Shown one piece after another: positions 1 to 7,391 of a DNA stretch of 21,932 bases. The first letter of the stretch is position 1. Each line of letters begins with the position of its first letter. Source of the stretch: Gemmatimonadota bacterium (GTDB lineage: Bacteria > Gemmatimonadota > Gemmatimonadetes > Gemmatimonadales > GWC2-71-9); the NCBI GenBank assembly GCA_016704275.1, contig JADJAK010000004.1, positions 1-21,932 on the forward strand. The letters are read 5' to 3'. Below the pieces are notes generated by a model. The model did no database searches. It saw only the letters and a program-made list of their open reading frames with translations, and had not been told where the DNA came from. The position numbers were made by a program, and so were the translations under genes.

Positions 1-30
1 GGCGGGGCGCTCGCGACCCGGGAGCGCGCC

Positions 31-62
31 ATCGCAACATCGCAACATCGCAACATCGCGAC
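31..62. repeat. Short tandem repeat, 4 x 8 bp (ATCGCAAC)
   Basis: Three exact copies of ATCGCAAC and a fourth with one change (ATCGCGAC) lie head to tail. The rest of 1-340 shows no convincing gene: the only open frame (80-265) has no recognisable motif or clear ribosome site. A weak GC-rich hairpin (GCGCTC at 7-12 with GAGCGC at 22-27) precedes the repeat and could be the end of an upstream transcription unit outside the window. Confidence 0.8.
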
Positions 63-340
63 GGTGGACACAGGAGCGGGTGGGAGACGGGCGCAAAGTG
101 CGCGTGGTGTGCGTGTGCCGACAGCATGGGCGAAACTCGGAATGCGCGCCGGTGACGAGTGACACCGTTCCAGGGGCTCGAGGCGCGCCACCGCGGCGTC
201 TTACGTGGACAGGCGTGACCTTCCGCGACCAGCACTGGACGTTCGCCGAGCGGACCCGGCAGTGAAGATGCGCTTCTGACCGACACGCCGCGTTGCTGTC
301 GGGGGTGCCTTACTCGCACCGGACGGGAATGGTTTAACCA

Positions 341-378
341 TTGTTAGCAGCGTCGACCAAGAGTACGTTCAGCTGAAC
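341..378 (+). promoter_or_regulatory. Candidate promoter and operator of the cadC-like regulator gene
   Basis: TTGTTA at 341-346 and TACGTT at 364-369 are separated by 17 bp and resemble -35 and -10 boxes. A perfect 12-bp palindrome, GTTCAGCTGAAC (367-378), overlaps the -10 box and lies about 28 bp before the regulator ATG. ArsR/SmtB-family repressors typically bind imperfect dyads overlapping their own promoter and leave when metal binds, so autoregulation is the natural inference. The boxes are weak matches and the palindrome length is the stronger signal. Confidence 0.4.
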
Positions 379-405
379 AGGTGCACATACGTCCAAGGAC
401 TGCTC

Positions 406-827
406 ATGACGACGAAGACGAAACGATCCACTCCCGCGCCGGACCTCTGCGAAATCGAGTACGTCGACGAGCTCGTGTGCCGCGCGCGCGTCAGGCACTC
501 CGGATGCGGGAAGCAGTGGCGACGCTTGCGGAAACCTTCAAGATGCTCGGCGATCCGACCCGGCTGCGCATTGTGGCCGCGCTGGCCGCCCCGGATGTGG
601 ACGAGCTGTGCGTCTGTGACCTTGCGGCGCTCCTGGGCGCGTCCGATTCCGCCGTGTCCCATTCCCTTCGCGCGCTCCGGCATCTTCGCCTCGTTCGGTT
701 CCGGCGCGAGGGGAAGATCGCGTACTACCGCCTTGATGACGCCCACGTGACGCAACTCATCCTCGAGGGCGTGCGACACGTGATCGCGGCCGGTGCCGTC
801 GGCGCTCCCACCAGGCGCACTGGCTGA
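406..827 (+). CDS. cadC: ArsR/SmtB-family metal-sensing repressor, CadC-like (frame-broken)
   Basis: Winged-helix repressor expected to release the promoter of the efflux genes when Cd, Pb or Zn binds. The ATG at 406 has AAGGA at 395-399. The first ~28 residues contain DLCEIEYVDELVCR, resembling the CadC N-terminus that supplies metal-binding cysteines. The frame then changes near 485-495, in a CGCGCGCG run, and continues as the HTH domain with ELCVCD (the CxC of the alpha-3 metal site), a recognition helix around SDSAVSHSLRAL, and a wing FRREGKIAYYRL. The C-terminal helix has DxH and a second His 11 residues later, the spacing of the CadC/SmtB alpha-5 site; the final acidic ligand of CadC is not seen. 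Read from 381 instead, the HTH part is open but the N-terminus makes no sense. A single missing base would restore about 140 residues. The metal ATPase starts 71 bp downstream, probably in the same transcript. Confidence 0.8.
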
Positions 828-897
828 CCCGAGCCATGCGCGTTGGCTGGCCGTTGAGTCGCCCTCGCAACCTCACCTCTGCGCATCGAGACCGCTG

Positions 898-3121
898 ATG
901 ACATTCAGGACGACGCCGGGCAGCCGGACGGACCAACCAGGATCCGACCCGGACCGCACGGCGCCCGAAGCGAGTTCGCGCCCGGCTTCGAGGGGCCACC
1001 TCGATGTGCGGGTCGCGAACCTCGACTGCGACAGCGACGCCAATCGCATCGGGCGGGCACTTCGCGCGGCGCCCGGCGTGCAGGACGTCGCCGTGTCGCC
1101 GAAGGCGGCGCGTGTCGTCGTGCAGTTCGACCCGGCCGGCACGAGTGAGCAACGACTACGCGATACGCTCAAGGAGTTGGGATTCGCGCCGCAGGCCGCG
1201 ATGACGATGGCCGACACGCCACGGCCATGGAAGAACCCGAAGGTGCTCACGTCGGCGGTCTCCGGTCTGCTGCTCTTGGTCGGGTGGCTGGTGAGCCGCG
1301 CTGGATTCGCCGAGCCCGTTACGGCCGGCATGTTCGTCGCCTCGCTCTTGTTTGGCGGCTACTACTTCGGGCGCGAAGCGCTCGAAGACTTGGTATTCGA
1401 GCGGGAGATCGGGATCGAGCTGCTCATGACCGTCGCGGCTGTCGTTGCGACCGTGATGGGGGAGCCGCTCGAGGGCGCGATGCTCGCCTTCCTGTACTCG
1501 ATGTCAGAGGCCGCTGAGGGATACACCGAGGCGAAGACCCGGTCGGCCGTCCGCGCGCTGATGGAGCTGGCGCCCAAGACGGCCCTCGTCCGACGCGACG
1601 CGCCCGGTGGCCCAGTCGAGAGCACGATCCCGGTCGAAGAGGTGCGCGTCGGCGATGTGTTCATCGTGCGGCCCGGCGAGTCGATGCCGACCGACGGCGA
1701 GGTGATCACCGGAAGCTCCAGCGTCAACCAAGCTCCCGTCACCGGCGAGAGCGTGCCGGTGCTCAAAGGCGTCGGCGACGCGGTATTCGCCGGTACCATC
1801 AATGGCGAAGGATCGCTCGAGGCACGTGCGACGAAGGCGTTCGCGGAGAACACCATCGCGCGCATCATTCACTTGGTCGAAGAGGCACACGAGCGCAAGG
1901 GCACCAGTGAACGCTTCATCGAGCGCTTCGGCAAGCGGTACAGTCCGGCCGTACTGGCGATTGGCGTGCTCATGGCCGTGCTGCCGCCACTGACAGCCGG
2001 TGCGGACTGGACGACGTGGATCACGCGCGCCACGGTCTTTATCGTGGCGGCCGCGCCATGTGCCCTTGTCATCTCCATCCCGATCACGCTCGTCGCGGCC
2101 CTGGGGACGGGCGCGCGCAATGGCGTGCTGATCAAGGGCGGCGTGTTCATCGAGGCACTGGCCAAGGTGACAGTCGTCGCGCTCGACAAGACGGGAACGA
2201 TCACCAACGGCGAGCCAGAGGTGACCGACGTGGTGATGCTGCCGGACGCGCCGCATCCACAGGAGCAGACCCTCGCCATTGCTGCCGGCATCGAATCGCG
2301 GAGCCAGCACCCGTTGGCGCGCGCCGTGATGAGCTTCGCGGAATCTGAGCGGATCACGCCATCGTCGATCCTCGACTTCCGCTCGTTGACGGGGGCCGGC
2401 GCCGCGGCCCGCGTGCCGGACGCGGGCGAGGGCGAAATCTTTGTCGGCAGTCCCACGCTCTTCGAGCACGACCTCGCCGTGTCGCTGGCCTCGGCGGACT
2501 CCGGACATCACGCGGCTCCAGGAGACTGGCAAGACGGTCATCGTCGTGGGCGACGCCACGCGCGCGTGGGCACTGCTGGCCATCCGGGACAATGTGCGCT
2601 CGAACGCGGCGTCCGCCATTCGCGCCCTGCACGAGGTAGGGGTCCGCACGGTCGTGATGCTGACGGGCGACAACGCACGGACTGCGGAGGCCATTGCCCG
2701 CGAGGTCGGCATCGACGAGGTGCACGCGGATCTCAAGCCGGAGGACAAGGCGCGCCTCATCGGAGCGTTCGCGGCTCGCGGCGAATACGCCTGCATGGTC
2801 GGCGACGGGGTCAATGACGCCGCAGCGTTGGCCCGAAGCTTCGGTTGGCGTGGCCTGGGCGCGGCGGGAAAGGACGTGGCGCTCGAAACGGCGGATGTGG
2901 TTCTGATGGCCGACGATCTCGACAAGCTGGTCTATGCGCTGCGCCTCGCGAAGCGGAATCAGCGCGTGGTTCAGCAAAACCTCGCGCTGTCCGTCGTGGT
3001 GATCCTCGTGCTCGTCACGGGCGCGGTCCTTGGCCAGTTCACGCTGCCCATCGCGGTGATCGGGCATGAGTTGAGTGAGTTCGTCGTGATCGCGAGCGGA
3101 CTCCGCATGCTCCGCGACTGA
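898..3121 (+). CDS. Heavy-metal P1B-type ATPase with an APC motif (frame-broken)
   Basis: ATP-driven exporter of divalent metal across the inner membrane. From ATG 898: a degenerate N-terminal HMA domain (residues ~34-97) with DCDSD instead of CxxC; membrane segments around 118-160 and 172-205; TGES actuator loop (282-285); APC ion-site motif in M6 (386-388; CPC or SPC in most relatives); DKTGT phosphorylation site (430-434); an HP dipeptide in SQHPLARAV; then TGDN and GDGVNDA. The frame changes near 2490-2500, before TPDITRLQETGKT, and the rest ends at 3121, giving about 740 residues, normal for the family. At 2835-2856 an extra A and a missing A locally scramble what should read ASVGVAMGAAG. 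The last membrane helix has HELSE where P1B-4 enzymes have HEGGT/HEGST. Following a CadC-like gene suggests Cd/Zn/Pb/Co. The substrate cannot be fixed from motifs. The open frame extends upstream to 793, but that part overlaps cadC. Confidence 0.9.
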
Positions 3122-3130
3122 CCATCGACA

Positions 3131-3162
3131 CGTGGCGCGCCGGCGTCAGCCGTCGCGCCACG
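3131..3162 (+). terminator. GC-rich hairpin after the first metal ATPase
   Basis: CGTGGCGCG (3131-3139) pairs perfectly with CGCGCCACG (3154-3162), and CGGC/GCCG can pair again inside the loop. It begins 10 bp after the ATPase stop codon. No T-run follows, so it is either a weak or Rho-assisted terminator or an mRNA-stabilising hairpin. Confidence 0.45.
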
Positions 3163-3336
3163 CACCGAGAGCCGACTAGTGCTGACCCTTCACGAGCCGG
3201 TACGCGAAGTCGGCGAGGTCGCGTGGAGTGCTGGTGCTGATCCGAACGATCGACCGACGCTTGGAGCGGTCCGCGTGAGGGCGCGTCCAGTCTCGGGAAG
3301 GCTGGGCCGGCTCTGTGGCGGTCGTGCACAGTTCTT

Positions 3337-3373
3337 GGTAGCGCACTACCGCCACTGCACATCGCGGTAGCGC
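3337..3373 (+). promoter_or_regulatory. Mutually exclusive hairpins upstream of the FTR1 remnant
   Basis: CTACC/CTACCGC at 3346-3352 can pair either with GGTAG at 3337-3341 (4-nt loop) or with GCGGTAG at 3364-3370 (11-nt loop); GCG (3341-3343) and CGC (3371-3373) could extend the second across a 2-nt bulge. It lies between the ATPase and the first recognisable FTR1-like codons. The remainder of 3163-3336 shows no convincing gene: the open frame at 3179-3370 has no family resemblance. Confidence 0.3.
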
Positions 3374-3552
3374 AGGAAGCGGCGGCGCGACGGCTCGCCA
3401 TTGTCTTCAGCGTCGCGGACGAAGAGTACGTGAAGGCCGTGGATGCGGGGGGCCGGCTGGTCTCGCAACACGAATACGCGGAAGCGTTCGACTTTCTTGC
3501 CGACGCCCGCGGCGTGGCCACGGCGGCCGTGCTGGCGACCGTGTTGCGGTGC
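3361..3552 (+). pseudogene. Remnant of the N-terminal domain of an FTR1-type iron permease
   Basis: In this frame the translation runs from HIAVAQEAAARRLAIVFSV through DEEYVKAVDAGGRLVSQHEY to EAFDFLADARGVA. This pattern is typical of the periplasmic domain that precedes the membrane part of large bacterial FTR1-family permeases. No ATG, GTG or TTG start lies before 3430, and most of the expected domain (some hundreds of residues in full-length homologues) is missing. The segment passes directly into what looks like a later membrane helix (TAAVLATVL), after which the frame shifts in a run of Cs near 3553. I infer a deletion that removed most of the periplasmic domain and the first helices, including the first REGxE iron-binding motif. 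Confidence 0.6.
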
Positions 3553-4240
3553 GCCCCCGGCAAGCCGCGAGGTGCCGGAGGGCTCGACCGTGCTCATTCC
3601 GGTCGCCGGCCTGTTCTCGATCAGCTATTGGTTGTTCTCTCACGCCGAGGCCGCGCGCTGGCAGGCGTTCATTCGCGACAAGGTGGGCCGCGCGCTCGCG
3701 CTGGGCGGCAGTGGGGCGCTGACCTTGATCGCGTTTCTAGCCGTCTACCGCGAGGGGGCCGAGACCGCACTCTTCTTCCAGGCGCTCTTTGCGGGCAGCG
3801 CCGATGTCCTGGTGCCACTGGCGTGCGGCATCGCGGCAGCGGCGAAGGCGTCGCCGCCCGACAGCATCGCGCCCAGCTCGCGGAATGTGCCTCCGGTCGC
3901 GGTTGCCCCGCCGGATACGACTCGCCATGTCACCACGGTCACGCTCGAGCCGAATCAGGGGAAGGAGATCAAGCTCCGGATGCGGAAGGGAGCCCGAGCC
4001 GACTACTCCTGGTCTACCGACCACGGTGTGGTCAATGTCGATGCGCACTGTGACGCCGTCGGCAGGCCAAGCTCCTACCACGGCTATAAACGGGGATCGA
4101 ATGTCGGGGCCGACCAGGGAACGCTCGTCGCCGCGTTTGACGGCAATCACGGGTGGTTCTGGCGCAATCGTGGCACGACGCCGATCACGATCACGCTGGT
4201 GACACAGGGCACCTACGAGGCCGTGATTCCGCCGCGGTGA
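3443..4240 (+). CDS. Chimeric ORF: FTR1 membrane fragment fused to a 'transmembrane anchor'-type periplasmic domain
   Basis: Only the part from about 3553 is meaningful; earlier codons in this frame are shadow sequence. ASREVPEGSTVLIPVAG, FSISYWLFSHAEAARW and YREGAETALFFQAL match the late helices of FTR1 permeases, and REGAE is their second iron-binding motif. After roughly residue 130 the sequence becomes a Pro/Ala-rich linker and then a domain with LEPNQGKEIKLRMRKGA, YHGYKRG, AAFDGNHGWFWRNRG and TITLVTQGTYEAV. This matches my memory of the small 'transmembrane anchor protein' family encoded next to FTR1 and RND genes in metal islands. The two genes are normally separate and adjacent, so an internal deletion (or assembly collapse) probably fused them. 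The permease half cannot work: helices and one REGxE motif are absent. The C-terminal domain is complete and could fold in the periplasm, with one residual helix as anchor. No start or ribosome site is convincing. Confidence 0.55.
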   Translation: MRGAGWSRNTNTRKRSTFLPTPAAWPRRPCWRPCCGAPPASREVPEGSTVLIPVAGLFSISYWLFSHAEAARWQAFIRDKVGRALALGGSGALTLIAFLAVYREGAETALFFQALFAGSADVLVPLACGIAAAAKASPPDSIAPSSRNVPPVAVAPPDTTRHVTTVTLEPNQGKEIKLRMRKGARADYSWSTDHGVVNVDAHCDAVGRPSSYHGYKRGSNVGADQGTLVAAFDGNHGWFWRNRGTTPITITLVTQGTYEAVIPPR

Positions 4241-4272
4241 CTCGCGGGGTCCCGCAGCCTGCAGGGCGGCTG

Positions 4273-4305
4273 TTGACATCGGGTAGCGGCCCGGCGTTCT
4301 TTACT
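4273..4305 (+). promoter_or_regulatory. Possible promoter of the RND efflux operon
   Basis: A consensus TTGACA (4273-4278) lies just upstream of the small secreted-protein gene. The best -10-like sequence, TTTACT (4300-4305), is 21 bp away, too far for a standard promoter. A normal 17-18 bp spacing would use the poor GTTCTT/TTCTTT. An indel in the spacer is possible given the error rate of this sequence. Confidence 0.3.
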
Positions 4306-4310
4306 CGGGA

Positions 4311-4622
4311 GTGCCTGCACGTGCAGGCCGCCCTTTCTTGCCTCGGAGCCACGCCCTGTCGCGACACCGCTGGATGTCCTGGATAATGGTTGTGCTGATG
4401 GCGGGTTCGATGGTGGAACCTGCCTTTGGCGCGCTCCGGGACGGTGCTGTGCACCATGAGGCGAATGGCCTCAGTGCGGCGCACGCGCTGGTATCCTCCG
4501 GCGATCATGGTCATGAAGATGGCCCTCCGGGCGCCACACACCCCACGGACCTCGGCACGAACATGGCACTGGCGCCGACCATTGCACGCATCAACATGGC
4601 GTGCCATTCGCGTCCGCCATGA
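4311..4622 (+). CDS. Small His-containing secreted protein preceding czcC
   Basis: About 103 residues from a GTG at 4311, or 82 from the ATG at 4374. The N-terminus has a basic stretch, a hydrophobic segment (MSWIMVVLMAGSMVEPAFGA) and an AFGA-like signal-peptidase site. The mature part is hydrophilic with HH, HGHE and other His/Asp residues and ends in MACHSRPP. Small signal-peptide proteins of this size often sit in front of the TolC-like gene in RND metal-efflux operons, and a periplasmic metal-binding role is a reasonable guess. I cannot assign a family. The 260 bp to the next gene contain no supported feature beyond a duplicated TGTCCTG (4801-4807 and 4811-4817). Confidence 0.5.
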   Translation: MPARAGRPFLPRSHALSRHRWMSWIMVVLMAGSMVEPAFGALRDGAVHHEANGLSAAHALVSSGDHGHEDGPPGATHPTDLGTNMALAPTIARINMACHSRPP

Positions 4623-4883
4623 CGCCGCCGCCGTCGGTCGGGTTGACGACTGAGTCCCCGCTACGCGCCCTCCGTCCGCGACTCCCTCGCATCGCCCCCG
4701 TGGTGCTGTTCCACCCCCCACGAGCCTGAGCCTCCCCGGCTGACGTCGCGGCGCCATCGCGCCACCGTCCAGCCCGCGTCCCACGCACACAATCGTCCAT
4801 TGTCCTGAGATGTCCTGTGCCCGGGCTCGCGCGATGCGCGCGCTTGCGCACCGGGACCGCTGCGGACTTCACGAGGGGAAGGC

Positions 4884-6214
4884 ATGCAACCGATTCCACT
4901 GATCGCGGTCCACGCGGTCATGATCCTGATGTTGTCTAGCAACCGTCACGCGCCTGCATTTCCACAGGGGCCGCAGATGAGTGGCATGCCATCGCCACCG
5001 GACACGATCGTGCTGACGCTGCGCGAGGCGGGTCGCCTCGCGTTGGAGCGCGAGCCCGGCCTCCAGGCTGATCGTCAGGGCGCCGCGATCGCGCGGGGCG
5101 AATACCGCCAATCTCGATTGGACGGGCTGAACCCCGCGATCGATTTCCAGCAATACGAGACCGGGGCGCTGGGCGGGACGCAGGCGTACACCGTGGGTCT
5201 CTCGCTGGAGCTGCCGTGGGCAGGTCAGCGTGGGCTCCGGATTGCCGCGGCGCGCGCCGGAATGGAGCGGGCGAACGCCACCACGGCCGATGCCGTGCGA
5301 CTCGCGGAAGCCACGGTCTCGCTGGCGTTTTTCGGGGCGGTGGCGGCTGAGCGGCGCTTGCAGCTCGCCGAGCAGATGGCCGCCGCCTCCCAGCGATTCT
5401 TCGATCTCACCCGGATCCAGCTCCGCGAAGGCGAGATCAGTGCCCTGGAGGCCAACCTCACGGACATCGAATTCGGGCGCAGCAGGGCGCGTCTCCTGGC
5501 GGCGCGTCGCGACGCGACGGCCGCGCTGCTCGAACTGCGCCGATTGATCGGTGTCTCCTCGGTGACACCGATCCGGCTCGTCGACGCGGCGTGGTCGGCA
5601 CCGACGGCGGTCCCCTCAACGAAGACTCCCTGATCGCGGTGGCGTTGGCAACACGCCCCGATCTCGAGGCCGGGCGTCGGCAGCTGGCGCAGTCCGCCTC
5701 GTTGCGTCGGCTTGCCGCCCGGGAAGCAATTCCCACTCCGCGGCTCAGCGCGTTCAACCAGCGGGATGCTGGGGAACAGGCCTCACGTTTCGGGCTCGGG
5801 ATCTCGGTGCTGCTCCCCGTCGTCGATCGGGCCCAAGGCCGGGTGGACCAGGAGGAGGCGCGCGTCGCGCAGGCGCGATCGCGCGTTGCGGCACTCGAGT
5901 TGGCCGTTGGCGCGGAAGTCGCCGAGGCCTATCGCACCCTGCAAGCGGCGACCGAAGAAGTCTCGACGCTGGAGTCCCTTGTGCTGGGGCCCGCCCGACG
6001 GAACCTCGCCCTGGTGGACTCTGCCTATCAAGCCGGAAAGCTTGCGCTCCCAACGGTGCTCCTGATCCGCAACCAACTCCTCGATGCCGAATTGGATTTC
6101 TGGCGCGCGTGGCAGGTCCATCGTGAGGCGCTGGTGCGTCTCCATCTCGCCACGGCCACGCCGATCACCCCTGTTCCGTCGTCGCGCGCCCCCTCCGCTG
6201 AGGACAACCGATGA
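4884..6214 (+). CDS. czcC: TolC-like outer-membrane factor of a CzcCBA efflux pump (one frameshift)
   Basis: Outer-membrane channel of the tripartite RND pump. ATG 4884 has a strong Shine-Dalgarno (GAGGGGAAGG, 4873-4882). A short hydrophobic leader is followed by two tandem OEP repeats. The first has LTLREAGRLALEREPGL, YTVGLSLELPWAGQRG and a coiled-coil stretch (QLAEQMAAASQRFFDLTR, EGEISALEANLTDIE). The second starts at LNEDSLIAVALATRPDLEAG and includes FGLGISVLLPVVDRAQGRVD and AYQAGKLALPTVLLIRNQ. The frame shifts near 5610, between the repeats (after APTAV, before PLNEDS), so the first open frame stops at 5633 and the second runs to 6214. Restored, the protein is about 443 residues, normal for CzcC/CusC. 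Its stop overlaps the start of the adaptor gene (ATGA). Confidence 0.88.
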
Positions 6215-7374
6215 ATACCCCCATCCGCCATTTGGCCCCTGTTACGGCCGTGCTCCTGCTCCTCACCGCATGCGGCGATCGTGCCGTGCCGTCGACGGAG
6301 GAGGTGGCGGCCACGACGTCAGCAGACAGCGCGGTTGCGGATGAAGTCCGCATCGACAGTGCGGCGGCAGCTGAGTTCGGCATCCGGGTAGACACCGTCG
6401 CGAGCGTGAGCGGGGAGATGCTCTCGGTCACCGGCTCGGTGACCTACGATGCCAACCTCGTGAGTCATATCGGCTCGAGGGCCGCCGGGCGCATCCTCAC
6501 GCTACGCGCCGATATCGGCGACCAAGTCACGGCGGGATCGGTCCTGGCCATCCTCGAGAGTCCCGGAGGTTGGGGAGGTGCGGAGTGATGAACTCGAAGC
6601 CGAGGCGCTGCTCGAAATCGCCCAGGAAAACTTCAATCGCGAGCAGCGGCTCGAGCAGCAGGGCATCTCCAGTCGCAAAGAATTGCTCGATGCCAAGGCC
6701 GACCTTCGGCGTGCCGAGGCTGCGCTGCGGAGCTCCGGGAGCGACTCCGGGTGCTCGGCGCCGGCCACGGGAGTGGCGGGGAGTTCGGGTTGACGGCGCC
6801 GTTCGCGGGGGTCGTCGTAGAGCGGGGGGTGAGTCGCGGCGAGATGGTGGGGCCCGAGGATCAACTCTTCGTCGTCGCGGACTTGCGCCAAGTCTGGGTG
6901 CTCCTCGACATCTTCGAGCGGGATCTGCCGACGGTTGCCCGCGGACAGCAGGTCCTGCTGACAACCACCGCCTGGCCCGATCGCGAATTCACCGGACAGA
7001 TCGTCCATGTTGGTGCAGTTCTCGACAGTGCGACGCGGACGGTGCGCGCACGCATCGAGGTCCCCAACCGCGACGGAGCCCTGCGCCCGGGGATGTTTGC
7101 CACGGCGGTGATCGCGCCACGGGCTGGTGGCCAGGCCTTTCCGGTTGTGCCACAAGATGCAGTGCAGGAGCTGGAGGGCCGGAAAGTGGTCTTCGTCCCG
7201 GGCGAGCATCCCGGGGAGTTCGTCGCGCGTACCGTCCTGCTCGGTCGACCGACTGGGGGCACGCGTGTGATGGTGCTTTCCGGGCTCAAGGCCGGCGAGC
7301 CGGTGGTGGTGGCCGGTGCCTTCATGTTGCGCTCCGAACTCGCCAAGGGCGAGATCGGCGAGCACGGGCATTGA
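6211..7374 (+). CDS. czcB: RND periplasmic adaptor lipoprotein, CzcB/CusB family (two compensating frameshifts)
   Basis: Membrane-fusion protein joining the inner-membrane pump to the outer-membrane channel. It starts at ATG 6211 inside the czcC stop. The N-terminus is a lipoprotein signal (VLLLLTAC, Cys about residue 21). Barrel-sandwich half one ends GRILTLRADIGDQVTAGSVLAILESP. An extra G near 6564 breaks the frame; the coiled-coil hairpin (SDELEAEALLEIAQENFNRE, RLEQQGISSRKELLDAKADL) is in another frame. A missing base near 6730 returns it to the first frame for the second half: LTAPFAGVVVERGVSRGEMV, LFVVADLRQVWVLLDIFERD, beta-barrel and membrane-proximal domains, and LKAGEPVVVAGAFMLRSELA. 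Full length about 387 residues, typical of the family. The RND gene follows after 17 bp. Confidence 0.88.
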
Positions 7375-7391
7375 CCGGGGAATCAGACTCC

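Noticed and set aside
31..62. Tandem 8-bp repeats as a CRISPR array or iteron origin
   Set aside because: Units are contiguous without spacers and only four copies exist, with no replication gene nearby in view.
80..265. 61-codon open frame near the left edge
   Set aside because: No motif, no convincing ribosome site, and high-GC DNA produces such frames by chance.
1504..2925. 473-codon minus-strand frame opposite the first ATPase
   Set aside because: It is the antisense shadow of conserved ATPase motifs; the composition is Arg/Ser/Ala-rich and has no domain.
4273..4305. MerR-type promoter with a long spacer before the RND operon
   Set aside because: TTGACA is good, but no -10 fits at 19-20 bp, there is no dyad in the spacer, and no MerR gene is in the window.
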